This document shows positions 35,050 to 43,843 of a stretch of 64,000 nucleotides of DNA, one piece after another; position 1 is the stretch's first letter; every line of letters begins with the position of its first letter. This stretch comes from Aestuariibius violaceus (GTDB taxonomy: Bacteria > Pseudomonadota > Alphaproteobacteria > Rhodobacterales > Rhodobacteraceae): assembly GCF_040779325.2 (NCBI RefSeq), contig NZ_JBFONT020000001.1:992001-1056000 (forward strand), written 5' to 3'. The translations under genes were made by a program, and so were the position numbers. Below the pieces are notes generated by a model, which saw nothing but the letters and a program-made list of their open reading frames with translations, was not told the origin of the DNA and did not search any database.

Positions 35050-35772
35050 ATGTCAAATCCGAACGCCGCCATGCTTGTCATCGGGGATGAGATCCTGTCA
35101 GGGCGCACGCGGGATGCGAATATGCACCATCTGGCGGCGCGGCTGACGGCACACGGGATTACGTTGGCCGAAGCGCGGGTGGTGGGCGATGACAAGGCGG
35201 CGATCGTGGCGGCCGTGCGCGCCCTGTCGGACGAGTACGATCACCTCTTTACCTCCGGCGGGATCGGGCCAACCCATGACGACATCACCGCCGACTGCGT
35301 GGCCGAGGCGATGGGCGCGACGATCCGCATCCGCGACGATGCGCGGTCGATCCTGGAAGCGCATTACCAGCGGGCCGGTACCGAACTGAACGAGGCACGG
35401 CTGCGTATGGCGCGGGTGCCGGAAGGGGCCGTCCTTATCGACAACCCGATCTCGGCAGCGCCGGGCTTCACGATCGGGAACGTGCACGTCATGGCGGGCG
35501 TGCCTGCGATCTTCGAAGCGATGGTGGCCTCCGTCTTGCCAACTCTGACAGGGGGCGCGCCGCTTCTGTCGCAATCCCTCAGGATCGAGCGTGGCGAAGG
35601 CGATATCGCCGGGCCTTTGGGGGACCTGGCCGAACGGTATGGGGATCTCAGCTTCGGCTCCTATCCGTTCCAGAAGGACGGGATATTCGGCGCCCAGGTT
35701 GTCGTGCGCGGAACGGATGCCCGCCGCATCGACGCCGCGATGGTGGAGCTGACGAAGCTTCTGCCGGAATGA
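35050..35772 (+). CDS. CinA-like molybdopterin-binding domain protein
   Basis: A 240-residue protein with the MoCF_biosynth/CinA N-terminal fold: AAMLVIGDEILSGRTRDANMHHLA, LFTSGGIGPTHDDIT and VHVMAGVPAIFEAM. It lacks the C-terminal nicotinamide-nucleotide amidase domain of full CinA. It may be an ADP-ribose or FAD pyrophosphatase-like enzyme. It begins a four-gene run joined by ATGA overlaps (35050-38043). Confidence 0.88.
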   Translation: MSNPNAAMLVIGDEILSGRTRDANMHHLAARLTAHGITLAEARVVGDDKAAIVAAVRALSDEYDHLFTSGGIGPTHDDITADCVAEAMGATIRIRDDARSILEAHYQRAGTELNEARLRMARVPEGAVLIDNPISAAPGFTIGNVHVMAGVPAIFEAMVASVLPTLTGGAPLLSQSLRIERGEGDIAGPLGDLAERYGDLSFGSYPFQKDGIFGAQVVVRGTDARRIDAAMVELTKLLPE

Positions 35773-36500
35773 CCGGGCCGGGAATGGCCGGGCTCTACCG
35801 CGTCATCGAAGGGACGTGGCCGCCCGCCTCGCGCCAGCGCGTCGGACCATGGACGATCCGCGAAGGGCGCGGCGGTGGCGGGCGAGTGTCGTCGGCAACC
35901 GCAGAAGCCGCGGTCACCGACAACGACATACCCGCGGCGGAGGCTGCGATGCGGTCGTTGGGACAGACCCCGCTCTTCATGATCCGGGAGGGTGAGGATA
36001 GGTTGGACACGCTGCTCGCGGCCCGCGGCTATGGCGTGAAGGACGCGGTGAATGCCTACTCCGCGCCGGTGAGCGCATTCCCGGCTCCACCGCCCATCAC
36101 CTGTTTCAACGTCTGGCCGCCCCTGGAGATCATGAAGGAAATCTGGGCCGAAGACGGGATCGGCCCGTCGCGGCTTGCGATCATGGAGCGGGCACCCGAG
36201 CCAAAAACCGCGTTCCTCGGGCGAACAGACAACCAGCCAGCCGGTGCGCTGTTCGTCGGCTGCGCAGAGGATCTCGCGATGGTCCATGCGGTGCATGTGC
36301 TGGATCGTTTCCGCCGCCGGGGCCTGGCCGCACAGATGATGGGGGCCGCGGCGCGGTGGGCCGGCTGGCACGGCGCCGAACACATCCTGCTGATGACAAC
36401 CCAGGTTAATACAGCGGCAAACGGATTCTATCGCGCTCTGGGCATGTCCGAGATCGGCCACTACCATTACCGCATTCACCCCGATCCGGAGTCTGCATGA
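35769..36500 (+). CDS. GNAT family N-acetyltransferase
   Basis: A 243-residue protein. The C-terminal half carries the GNAT core: VHAVHVLDRFRRRGLAAQMMGAAARWA is the acetyl-CoA pyrophosphate loop (R-x-x-G-x-A variant). NTAANGFYRALGMSEIGHYHYRI is the final helix and strand. The N-terminal ~100 residues are a degenerate second GNAT-like part. The substrate is unknown. It overlaps its neighbours by four bases at both ends. Confidence 0.87.
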   Translation: MTGPGMAGLYRVIEGTWPPASRQRVGPWTIREGRGGGGRVSSATAEAAVTDNDIPAAEAAMRSLGQTPLFMIREGEDRLDTLLAARGYGVKDAVNAYSAPVSAFPAPPPITCFNVWPPLEIMKEIWAEDGIGPSRLAIMERAPEPKTAFLGRTDNQPAGALFVGCAEDLAMVHAVHVLDRFRRRGLAAQMMGAAARWAGWHGAEHILLMTTQVNTAANGFYRALGMSEIGHYHYRIHPDPESA

Positions 36501-37063
36501 CCGACACCCCCACAGCCCTCGATCTCCCCGAGGTCGATCCGATGCCCGAGGCAACGCGGAAGTATTTCGACATCTGTCAGGAAAAGCTCGGCCTCGTCCC
36601 GAACGTGCTCCGCGCCTACGCGTTCGACATCGACAAGCTGAACGCGTTCACAGGGATGTATAACGACCTGATGCTGGGCGAGAGCGGCCTGTCCAAGCTC
36701 GAACGCGAGATGATTGCCGTCGCCGTGTCGTCGGTGAACAAGTGTTTCTACTGCCTCACCGCCCATGGTGCGGCAGTGCGGGAACTGTCGGGCGACCCGA
36801 AGCTGGGCGAGCATCTGGTGATGAACTGGCGCACCGCTCCCCTCGATACCCGCCAACTGGCCATGCTCATCTTCGCCGAGAAGGTGACGGTCGAAAGCCA
36901 CAAGATCACGGAGGATGATCGGGAAGCGCTGCGGCAGGTTGGCTTCAGCGACCGGGACATCTTCGACATCGCGTCGGTTGTCGGCTTCTTCAACATGTCG
37001 AACCGGGTCGCATCGGCCGTCGATATGCGCCCGAACGACGATTACCATTCAAAGGCGCGATGA
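36497..37063 (+). CDS. peroxidase-related AhpD-like carboxymuconolactone decarboxylase family protein
   Basis: A 188-residue all-helical protein. The redox motif CFYCLTAHG (C-x-x-C-x-x-x-H) is in the AhpD/CMD fold, and VGFFNMSNRVA is the family end motif of 'uncharacterised peroxidase-related enzyme'. It likely reduces peroxides with a thiol partner in the cytosol. It lies in the overlapping run between GNAT and OmpA-like genes. Confidence 0.88.
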   Translation: MTDTPTALDLPEVDPMPEATRKYFDICQEKLGLVPNVLRAYAFDIDKLNAFTGMYNDLMLGESGLSKLEREMIAVAVSSVNKCFYCLTAHGAAVRELSGDPKLGEHLVMNWRTAPLDTRQLAMLIFAEKVTVESHKITEDDREALRQVGFSDRDIFDIASVVGFFNMSNRVASAVDMRPNDDYHSKAR

Positions 37064-38043
37064 CGCGCTTCATCACAGTCGTTCTGGCGGCCTTTCTGAC
37101 CGGGCCAGGGGCAGCACAGACGCTCGACCTCCCGGCGACGGCCACTCTTCAGGTCGAAGAGGTCGAGCCGGCGACCACCTATTCCATGCCAATCGGCCCT
37201 TGGGCCGAGACCGGCGTCGCCGTGGAAGAACGCACAGGCACGGTCAACCGCCGGGTCTGGCGGATCGGCGGCGGGCTGACCACGGCGCAGCTGATTGCGC
37301 CGATCCGCCAGCAGCTCGAAGCGGATAACTGGGACATCCTCTTCGCTTGCGAAACCGAAGGCTGCGGCGGCTTCGACTTCCGCTTCGGGATCGACGTGAT
37401 CGGCGCACCGCGGATGCAGGTCGATCTGGGGGATTTCCGGTTCTTGTCGGCAGAACGGCCAGAAGATGCGGCAGCGCTCCTGGTGCTGGTAAGCCGAACC
37501 AGCTCGGCCGGGTTTGTTCAGATGATAAGCGTCGCTGGCGGGTTGGACCTACCGCTTACCGCGGTGGTGAAGGAAGACGAAACCCCGAGGGAGAGCGCAA
37601 CTGCCGAGCCATCGCCACCCCCCCGGCCAATCATCGCCGCACCGACGACGACCACCGGGCTCAGCGGGAACATCGCACGCGATCTCGGAACCGTCGGCCG
37701 GGCGATCCTTGGGGATCTGAATTTCGCGACCGGATCCTCTGATCTGGGGCCGGGACCGTTCGCCAGCCTCGACGCGCTGGTGGCCTCCCTGCGCACCGAT
37801 CCGGCCCTGCGCATCGCGCTGGTCGGACACACGGACGCGGAAGGATCGCTTGAGGCAAACATCGCCCTGTCGCGCGCCCGCGCCCGATCAGTGCTGCAAC
37901 GGCTCGTCGACAGCTACGGGATCGACCGCACGCGGCTCGAAGGCGAGGGGATGGGCTATCTGGCCCCGATCGGAAACAACCGGACGGAAGAGGGTCGGGC
38001 CGCCAATCGCCGGGTCGAGGCGATCGTCATATCAACCGAGTAA
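37060..38043 (+). CDS. OmpA family protein
   Basis: A 327-residue exported protein with a signal peptide (FITVVLAAFLTGPGAAQ). The N-terminal ~150 residues are an uncharacterised domain with one CETEGCGG cysteine pair. A proline-rich linker follows at about 175-190. The C-terminal OmpA/MotB peptidoglycan-binding domain is at about 215-325 (NFATGSSDLG, VGHTDAEGSLEANIALSRARARSV, GYLAPIGNNRTEEGRAANRRVEAIV). It anchors the outer membrane or a complex to the wall. Confidence 0.9.
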   Translation: MTRFITVVLAAFLTGPGAAQTLDLPATATLQVEEVEPATTYSMPIGPWAETGVAVEERTGTVNRRVWRIGGGLTTAQLIAPIRQQLEADNWDILFACETEGCGGFDFRFGIDVIGAPRMQVDLGDFRFLSAERPEDAAALLVLVSRTSSAGFVQMISVAGGLDLPLTAVVKEDETPRESATAEPSPPPRPIIAAPTTTTGLSGNIARDLGTVGRAILGDLNFATGSSDLGPGPFASLDALVASLRTDPALRIALVGHTDAEGSLEANIALSRARARSVLQRLVDSYGIDRTRLEGEGMGYLAPIGNNRTEEGRAANRRVEAIVISTE

Positions 38044-38221
38044 CCGGATCAGGCCGCATATTGGGTTTTGGTGGCATCCCGGTGCATAACGCAACCGCGC
38101 CGTCTGACCCAAGACCTGTGATGGTCTGCGGCACGATCTGCTTTACCAAGGAAACGCAAGACTACTTACCGCGGTGCTGGCGGAAGGCCTCAGCCGGACG
38201 CCTCAATCGAGCTTTGGGACC

Positions 38222-39127
38222 CTACCAGTTCTCCGGGCCCTTCTCGGTGAAGGAGTGAACCAGGAAATCGATGAAGGCGCGCACCTTGGGCTGGGTAAAC
38301 CGGCCCGGCGGGTAGACGGCATAGATCCCCTGAAGCTCCACCGGCAAGTCCGGGATCGCCTCTTCGACCACGCCATCCGCCTTCGCCTCTGCGTAAAGAA
38401 ACGACGGCAGGTAGGCGATGCCAAGCCCCGAGATCGCGGCGTTCAACAGCGATTGCCCGTCATTCACGGTCAGCCACCCGGCCGTGCGCACCTGGCGCTT
38501 CTCGCCCGACGGCGCGGTCAGCTTCCACACCGCGCCATTCGACTGGTTCGAGTAATGCAGCAGCTTGTGATGGTTCAGGTCGTCGATCTTCTCGGGCCGG
38601 CCATACTTCTCGAAATAGGCGGGCGAGGCGATCATCCGCTTCGTCGTCTCGGTCAGCTTGCGGGCGCGCAGGGTCGAATCCTCAAGCTCGCCGATCCGAA
38701 TCGCCATGTCGAAGCCTTCGGAAATCAGCTCCACATACCGGTTGTTCAGCACCATGTTCACGGTGATGTCGGGATATTCCTGCAGGAACGCGCCGATCAC
38801 CGGGCTCAGATGGTTCACGCCGAAATCGGTCGCGACCGAGATCCGCAGCAGACCCGACGGCGCCGATTGCATCGATGTGACAAGCGCATCCGCCTCGCCG
38901 GCGTCGTTCAGGACACGGCGCGCGCGGTCATAATAGGCAAGGCCGATCTCGGTCGGGCTGACACGGCGCGTCGTCCGGTTCAGCAGCCGCGCCCCCAGCC
39001 GCGCCTCAAGCGACGAGACGTGTTTCGAGACGGCGGATTTCGAAATCCCCATCTTCTTGGCGGCATCGGTGAATCCGCCCTGATCCACGACCGTGGCAAA
39101 CGCCTCCATCTCGGTCAGACGATCCAT
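38222..39127 (-). CDS. LysR family transcriptional regulator
   Basis: A 301-residue regulator. The winged helix-turn-helix is at residues 1-60 (MDRLTEMEAFATVVDQGGFTDAAKKMGISKSAVSKHVSSLEARLGARLLNRTTR) and the periplasmic-binding-like effector domain at about 90-290. It is close to the DsdC/AaeR-like group that acts on aromatic or quinone signals. ATG 39127 is the family start. Neighbours do not reveal its target. Confidence 0.92.
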   Translation of the reverse strand: MDRLTEMEAFATVVDQGGFTDAAKKMGISKSAVSKHVSSLEARLGARLLNRTTRRVSPTEIGLAYYDRARRVLNDAGEADALVTSMQSAPSGLLRISVATDFGVNHLSPVIGAFLQEYPDITVNMVLNNRYVELISEGFDMAIRIGELEDSTLRARKLTETTKRMIASPAYFEKYGRPEKIDDLNHHKLLHYSNQSNGAVWKLTAPSGEKRQVRTAGWLTVNDGQSLLNAAISGLGIAYLPSFLYAEAKADGVVEEAIPDLPVELQGIYAVYPPGRFTQPKVRAFIDFLVHSFTEKGPENW

Positions 39128-39268
39128 CCGAACGCTCCCGGTAACTCCTTGTTGGACAAAGGTATCGGGACAGAATCGGGCAAGATTGAGAACGATCCGG
39201 GACGATAAAGGGGTTTCGCACAGGATCGTTCGCAAGACGGAAACGCAACTTTGGGTGGCTTTGACCTC

Positions 39269-40540
39269 TCAAAGCATGTCGCGCAAGCGGTATCCAAGCA
39301 TGGCGAGGACCAGCAACGGGCTGCGGAAAAACGTCCCGCCGGGGAAGGGCGGCGCAGGGATCGCAGCCAGCGTATCGAACCGTTCCGCCTGCCCGGCGAT
39401 GGTCTCTGCCGCGATCTGACCGGCGAGCGTTCCCATGGCAACGCCATGGCCGGAATAGCCGGAAAGCGACAAGGTTGCGGGACCCACACGCATCAGATGC
39501 GGCATCCGGGTCATCGTGATCCCCAGCGTGCCGCCCCAGGCATGGGTGATCTTCACGGTCTTCAGTTGCGGAAAGACCCGGGCAAGCGGCCCGCGCACCT
39601 TCCGGGCGATGTCGCGCGGGAAGCGATAACCGTAGCTTTCGCCGCCGCCGAAGATCAGGCGGTCGTCCTGCATCCGGAAGTAATTCACGACGAACTTGTC
39701 GTCGGCCACCGCGATGTCCCGCTTGATCGGGGGATCAGGTAACGGCTCGGTCGCGACGATGAAATTGTTGATCGGCATCACATGGTCGGCGACATAAGGC
39801 GCCAGATCGCCGAGATACCCGTTGCAGGCAAGGATGATATGCTCTGCCGTCAGCGTCGCCTTCGACGTCCGCACCGTGCGATCCGTCAGGCCGGTAACGC
39901 GGGAGTTTTCGTAGATCGTGACGCCCGCCGCCTCTGCCAGCCGCGCAAGGCCAAGCACATAGGCCAGCGGGTCCAGATGCGCTCCGCCGTGGTCAAGCAC
40001 ACCGCCCTCATAGACCGGGCTGTCGATCAGGTCCCGCAGATCGGTGCGATAGAACGTCTCGGTCTTCTCATACCCGTACTCGGTGCCCAACCAGTCGGCA
40101 TAGATATGCGCCGCGGGCATCCGGTCGGGGCGGTAGACGGCTTCCAGGATGCCGTCCTTCACCGGCACCCCCGCCTCGGCCGCCAACGAACGAACGAGCG
40201 ACACCGCATCAAGGCCCATCTGCCAAAGGTGCCGCGCGGCCTCGCTGCCGGCCTTGCGCTCGATCCAGTCCTGATCGCGCCGTTGTCCCGTTCCCACCTG
40301 CCCGCCATTGCGGCCCGAGGCGCCAAACCCTACCCGCTGCGCCTCAAGCACCGTCACCCGGTAGCCCCGACGCGCCAAATGCAGCGCGGCGGACAGGCCG
40401 GTATAGCCCGCGCCGACGATGGCGATATCGGTGATCGCCGACGCCTCGAACGCCAGCCGCGGCTCCGGCAGATCGTTCACGGCCGCGTAGTAGGAGGGCG
40501 GGTATTCGCCCGGCCGGTCGTTGGCGGTCAGAAGATCCAT
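39269..40540 (-). CDS. puuB: gamma-glutamylputrescine oxidase-type FAD oxidoreductase
   Basis: A 423-residue DAO-family flavoprotein. The Rossmann motif is DIAIVGAGYTGLSAALHLARRG, with the substrate-side LEAQRVGFGASGRNGGQVGTGQRRDQ (the FAD-binding GxSGRNGG of PuuB/OrdL). The C-terminal LSLSGYSGHGVAMGTLAGQIAAE closes the FAD site. It likely oxidises gamma-glutamylputrescine made by the PuuA-like enzyme at 46634. Its start overlaps the aminotransferase stop (ATGA). Confidence 0.87.
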   Translation of the reverse strand: MDLLTANDRPGEYPPSYYAAVNDLPEPRLAFEASAITDIAIVGAGYTGLSAALHLARRGYRVTVLEAQRVGFGASGRNGGQVGTGQRRDQDWIERKAGSEAARHLWQMGLDAVSLVRSLAAEAGVPVKDGILEAVYRPDRMPAAHIYADWLGTEYGYEKTETFYRTDLRDLIDSPVYEGGVLDHGGAHLDPLAYVLGLARLAEAAGVTIYENSRVTGLTDRTVRTSKATLTAEHIILACNGYLGDLAPYVADHVMPINNFIVATEPLPDPPIKRDIAVADDKFVVNYFRMQDDRLIFGGGESYGYRFPRDIARKVRGPLARVFPQLKTVKITHAWGGTLGITMTRMPHLMRVGPATLSLSGYSGHGVAMGTLAGQIAAETIAGQAERFDTLAAIPAPPFPGGTFFRSPLLVLAMLGYRLRDML

Positions 40541-41934
40541 CAGGCGGCTTCGAGCAGCCCCTCCGCCTTGGCCTTGTCATACGTCTGGTCCAGCGCCCGG
40601 GTCGCCCGGTCGACGAAGACTTCCGTATCCGCTTCGGTCATGATCAGCGGCGGAGAGACGATCATCCGGTCGCCCACATGGCGCATGACGATATCGTTGG
40701 CGAAGCAGGCATCACGGGCGATTTCCCCGATTGTCCCCTTCGGCGCCTTGAACGGAGCCCGGCGCGACTTGTCCGGCGTGAATTGCAGCGCGCCCAGCAT
40801 CCCGAGCGATCGCGCCTCGCCGATCAGCGGATGGTCCTCGAAGGTCGCGATGGCCTTGGCAAGCGCCGGCGCCGCAATCTGGTTCACATGATCCAGAAGG
40901 CTCTCCTCCTCCATGATCCGCAGGTTCTCCAGCGCCACGGCGCAGGACACCGGATGCCCGGAATAGGTGTAGCCGTGGTTGAAGTCGCTCTCGGCGATGA
41001 CCTTCGCCACCCGGTCCGAAACCATGGACCCGCCGATCGGCGCATAACCCGACGACAGCCCCTTGGCGATCGTCATGATATCCGGCCGGATCCCGTAATA
41101 CTCGCTACCGAACCAGCGGCCCGTGCGCCCGAAGCCCAGGATCACCTCGTCGGCGATCAGAAGGATTTCCCGCGCATCGCAAATCCGTTGGATCTCCGGC
41201 CAGTAGGTCTCGGGCGGGATGACCACGCCGCCCGCCCCCTGGATCGGTTCGGCGATGAAGGCGGCGACGTTGCCTTCGCCCAGCCGGTCAATCTCTTCCT
41301 CCAGCTGCCGCGCGCGGAGCAACCCGAACTCCTCGGGCGTCATATCCCCCCCCTCGGCCCACCAATGCGGCTGGTCGATATGGACGATGTTCTCGATCGG
41401 GAGCCCGCCCTGGGAATGCATATGCGCCATCCCGCCCAGCGACCCGCCGCCCATTGTCGAGCCGTGATAGGCGTTCTTCCGGCTGATGATGATCTTCTTA
41501 TCGGGCTTGCCCACCGCCGCCCAATACTGCCGGACAAGGCGGATATTGGTGTCGTTAGCCTCCGACCCCGAGGCGGCAAAGAACGTCTGATTGAACGGCT
41601 CCGGCGCCAGTTCCGCCAGCTTCTGCGACAGCGCGATGACGGGCACATGCGAGGTCTGGAAGAACGTGTTGTAATAGGGCAGCTCCTTCATCTGCCGATA
41701 CGCCGCCTCCGCCAGCTCGTGCCGCCCATACCCGATATTGACGCACCAGAGCCCCGCCATCATGTCGAGCACCTCGCGCCCGTCGCTGTCGGTCAGCATC
41801 ATGCCGTCGGCCCGGGTGATGATCCGCGCGCCCTTCTTGGCCAGCGCATCGCCACCCGTGAACGGATGCATGTGATGCGCCGCGTCGATGCGCTGCAGCT
41901 CGGCGGTGGGCAGATGGTTCGTCAGGATGTTCAT
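40540..41934 (-). CDS. class-III aminotransferase, putrescine/GABA type
   Basis: A 464-residue PLP enzyme. VNIGYGRHELAEAAYRQM, FFAASGSEANDTNIRLVRQY (PLP phosphate), LLIADEVILGFGRTG (D in DEV) and the Schiff-base lysine in MTIAKGLSSGYAPIGG are all visible. It is close to putrescine-pyruvate or omega-amino-acid aminotransferases (SpuC-like). It pairs with puuB and faces the polyamine uptake operon, so putrescine or GABA is the likely amino donor. ATG 41934 is the family start. Confidence 0.9.
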   Translation of the reverse strand: MNILTNHLPTAELQRIDAAHHMHPFTGGDALAKKGARIITRADGMMLTDSDGREVLDMMAGLWCVNIGYGRHELAEAAYRQMKELPYYNTFFQTSHVPVIALSQKLAELAPEPFNQTFFAASGSEANDTNIRLVRQYWAAVGKPDKKIIISRKNAYHGSTMGGGSLGGMAHMHSQGGLPIENIVHIDQPHWWAEGGDMTPEEFGLLRARQLEEEIDRLGEGNVAAFIAEPIQGAGGVVIPPETYWPEIQRICDAREILLIADEVILGFGRTGRWFGSEYYGIRPDIMTIAKGLSSGYAPIGGSMVSDRVAKVIAESDFNHGYTYSGHPVSCAVALENLRIMEEESLLDHVNQIAAPALAKAIATFEDHPLIGEARSLGMLGALQFTPDKSRRAPFKAPKGTIGEIARDACFANDIVMRHVGDRMIVSPPLIMTEADTEVFVDRATRALDQTYDKAKAEGLLEAA

Positions 41935-42028
41935 CGGATGTCCCTCGTTACAGTGCCGCGGCCCCCGCCGGGATGTCTTTTCGGCCAAGTTGCTCGGAAA
42001 GGCGGCGCTTGTCCATGCGGCGCATGCG

Positions 42029-42058
42029 GCAAGCGCGCGTCTGTCTTGCAAGCGCGCG
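42029..42058. promoter_or_regulatory. direct repeats between the divergent polyamine operons
   Basis: GCAAGCGCGCG occurs at 42029-42039 and again at 42048-42058, spaced 19 bp start to start, within the 176-bp divergent promoter region. Position suggests a regulator site for both operons. The sequence is GC-rich, so chance is possible. Confidence 0.35.
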
Positions 42059-42110
42059 CGATCCGCTATTTCCTACGCTGCAAAGTCCGACACTTAGGGG
42101 AGTCGCCTTA

Positions 42111-43190
42111 ATGAGAACCACCGTTACCGCCATCGCCACCCTTTTCGCCGCGCAGGCCGCGCTGGCGCAGGAGGTGCGGGTCTACAACTGGTCCGACTAT
42201 ATCGACGAAGAGCTTCTGACCCAGTTCGAGGAAGAGACCGGGATCGATCTGATCTACGACGTCTTCGACAGCAACGAATTGCTCGAGACCAAGATGCTGG
42301 CGGGCAGCTCGGGTTACGACGTGGTGGTGCCCACCGGCACCTTCCTCCAACGGCAGATCACGGCGGGCGCCTTCCAGCCGCTCGATTTCGAGAAGCTGCC
42401 AAATGCCGAGAACCTGTGGGACGTGATCGCAGACCGGACGGCGCAGTACGACCCCGACAACCAGTATTCGATCAACTACATGTGGGGCACGACCGGTATC
42501 GGCGCGAATGTCGCAAAAGTGCAAGAGATCCTCGGAGAAGACGCGCCGCTGGACAGCCTCGCGTTGATTTTCGACCCGGCGAATATGGAACAGCTCGCCG
42601 AATGCGGGGTCTATTTCCTCGACGCCCCGACCGAGATGATCCCGGCCGCACTCCAATACATCGGCGAAAACCCCGACGCGCAGGATGCCGACACGATCGA
42701 ACTGGCCGAACCGGTGCTGAGCGCTGTCCGGCCCTACGTCCAGAAATTCCACTCCTCCGAATATATCAACGCACTCGCCAACGGTGAGATCTGCGTCGCC
42801 TTCGGCTGGTCCGGCGACATCCTCCAGGCCCGCGACCGCGCGGCCGAAGCCGACAACGGGGTCGAGATCGTCTACAACGCCCCGAAGGAGGGCGCGCTGA
42901 TGTGGTTCGACCAGATGGCGATCCCGGCGGACGCGCCGAACCCCGACGGCGCCCACCAGTTCCTCGACTTCATGCTCGACGCCCAGAACATGGCCGCCGC
43001 CTCGAACTACGTCTACTACGCCAACGGCAACCTCGCCTCGCAGCAATATCTCGAGGCCGACGTGATCGAGGATCCGGCGATCTATCCCGACGAGGCGACG
43101 CTCGAAAATCTCTACACGACAACGCCCTACGACGCCCGCACCCAGCGGACCGTCACGCGGATGTGGACCCGCATCAAGTCGGGCACCTAA
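42111..43190 (+). CDS. potF: putrescine/spermidine ABC transporter binding protein
   Basis: A 359-residue periplasmic protein of the PotD/PotF family. The signal peptide is cut after ALAQ (about residue 18), and the mature start is EVRVYNWSDYIDEELLTQFEEETGIDLIYDVFDSNE. YNWSDYI, DVVVPTGTFLQRQ, YMWGTTGIGANV and the WSGDILQARDRA helix carry the polyamine-binding aromatic and acidic residues. First gene of the potF-lysE-potG-potH-potI-puuA operon. Confidence 0.93.
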   Translation: MRTTVTAIATLFAAQAALAQEVRVYNWSDYIDEELLTQFEEETGIDLIYDVFDSNELLETKMLAGSSGYDVVVPTGTFLQRQITAGAFQPLDFEKLPNAENLWDVIADRTAQYDPDNQYSINYMWGTTGIGANVAKVQEILGEDAPLDSLALIFDPANMEQLAECGVYFLDAPTEMIPAALQYIGENPDAQDADTIELAEPVLSAVRPYVQKFHSSEYINALANGEICVAFGWSGDILQARDRAAEADNGVEIVYNAPKEGALMWFDQMAIPADAPNPDGAHQFLDFMLDAQNMAAASNYVYYANGNLASQQYLEADVIEDPAIYPDEATLENLYTTTPYDARTQRTVTRMWTRIKSGT

Positions 43191-43208
43191 GCAGACTTTC
43201 GGCGAGGT

Positions 43209-43838
43209 ATGGTCATGATCGATCCGTTAAGCCTTCTGACATACACGGCAATCGTCGCGGGGTTCGTGTTCATCCCCGGCCCCGCGACGCTCCTGACCAT
43301 GGCGCGGGCAACGGGGTCGGGAACCCGCGCCGGGATCGCAACCGCCTTCGGCATTGCCGTCGGCGATGTGATCCACACCATTCTCGCCGTCATCGGGCTG
43401 TCGGCAATCGTCTTCGCTTCTGCCGTGGCCTTCACCGTGGTGAAATATCTGGGCGCCGCCTACCTGATCTATCTTGGTCTCAAGGCGATCTTCGCAAGCC
43501 GTCCCCGATCCGACCGCCCGGTCCAGGTTGTTACCCCTCGGCGCGCCTTTCGGCAGGCCATCCTCGCCGAACTGCTGAACCCCAAGACGGCCCTGTTCTT
43601 TGTCGCCTTCCTCCCGCAGTTCGTCGTGCCTGAAAACGGCGCCGTCATGATGCAACTTGCGATCTTCGGCGCGATCCTGATCGCGCTCGGCCTGCTCAGC
43701 ACGCTCATCTTCGCGATCACCGCCGGTCATCTCAGTGACTGGCTGCGCGGGAACAGAACCTTCCAGATCTGGCAGGGGCGCGTTGTCGGCAGCATCTATT
43801 GCGGGCTGGGCCTCCGGCTCGCCCTGCAAGAGCGCTAG
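43209..43838 (+). CDS. LysE/RhtB family exporter
   Basis: A 209-residue membrane protein with six hydrophobic segments. FIPGPATLLTMARATGSGTRAGIATAFGIAVGDVIH is the RhtB/LysE signature, and LLNPKTALFFVAFLPQFV is helix 4. It exports amino acids or related amines. It begins 18 bp after potF and ends just before potG, an unusual exporter inside an uptake operon. ATG 43209 or 43215 can start it. Confidence 0.9.
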   Translation: MVMIDPLSLLTYTAIVAGFVFIPGPATLLTMARATGSGTRAGIATAFGIAVGDVIHTILAVIGLSAIVFASAVAFTVVKYLGAAYLIYLGLKAIFASRPRSDRPVQVVTPRRAFRQAILAELLNPKTALFFVAFLPQFVVPENGAVMMQLAIFGAILIALGLLSTLIFAITAGHLSDWLRGNRTFQIWQGRVVGSIYCGLGLRLALQER

Positions 43839-43843
43839 ACCGA

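Noticed and set aside
38174..39208. 344-codon plus frame over the LysR gene
   Set aside because: Antisense shadow; the minus strand encodes a complete LysR regulator.
40678..42111. 477-codon plus frame antisense to the aminotransferase
   Set aside because: Arg/Pro/His-rich shadow; the minus strand has all PLP-enzyme motifs.
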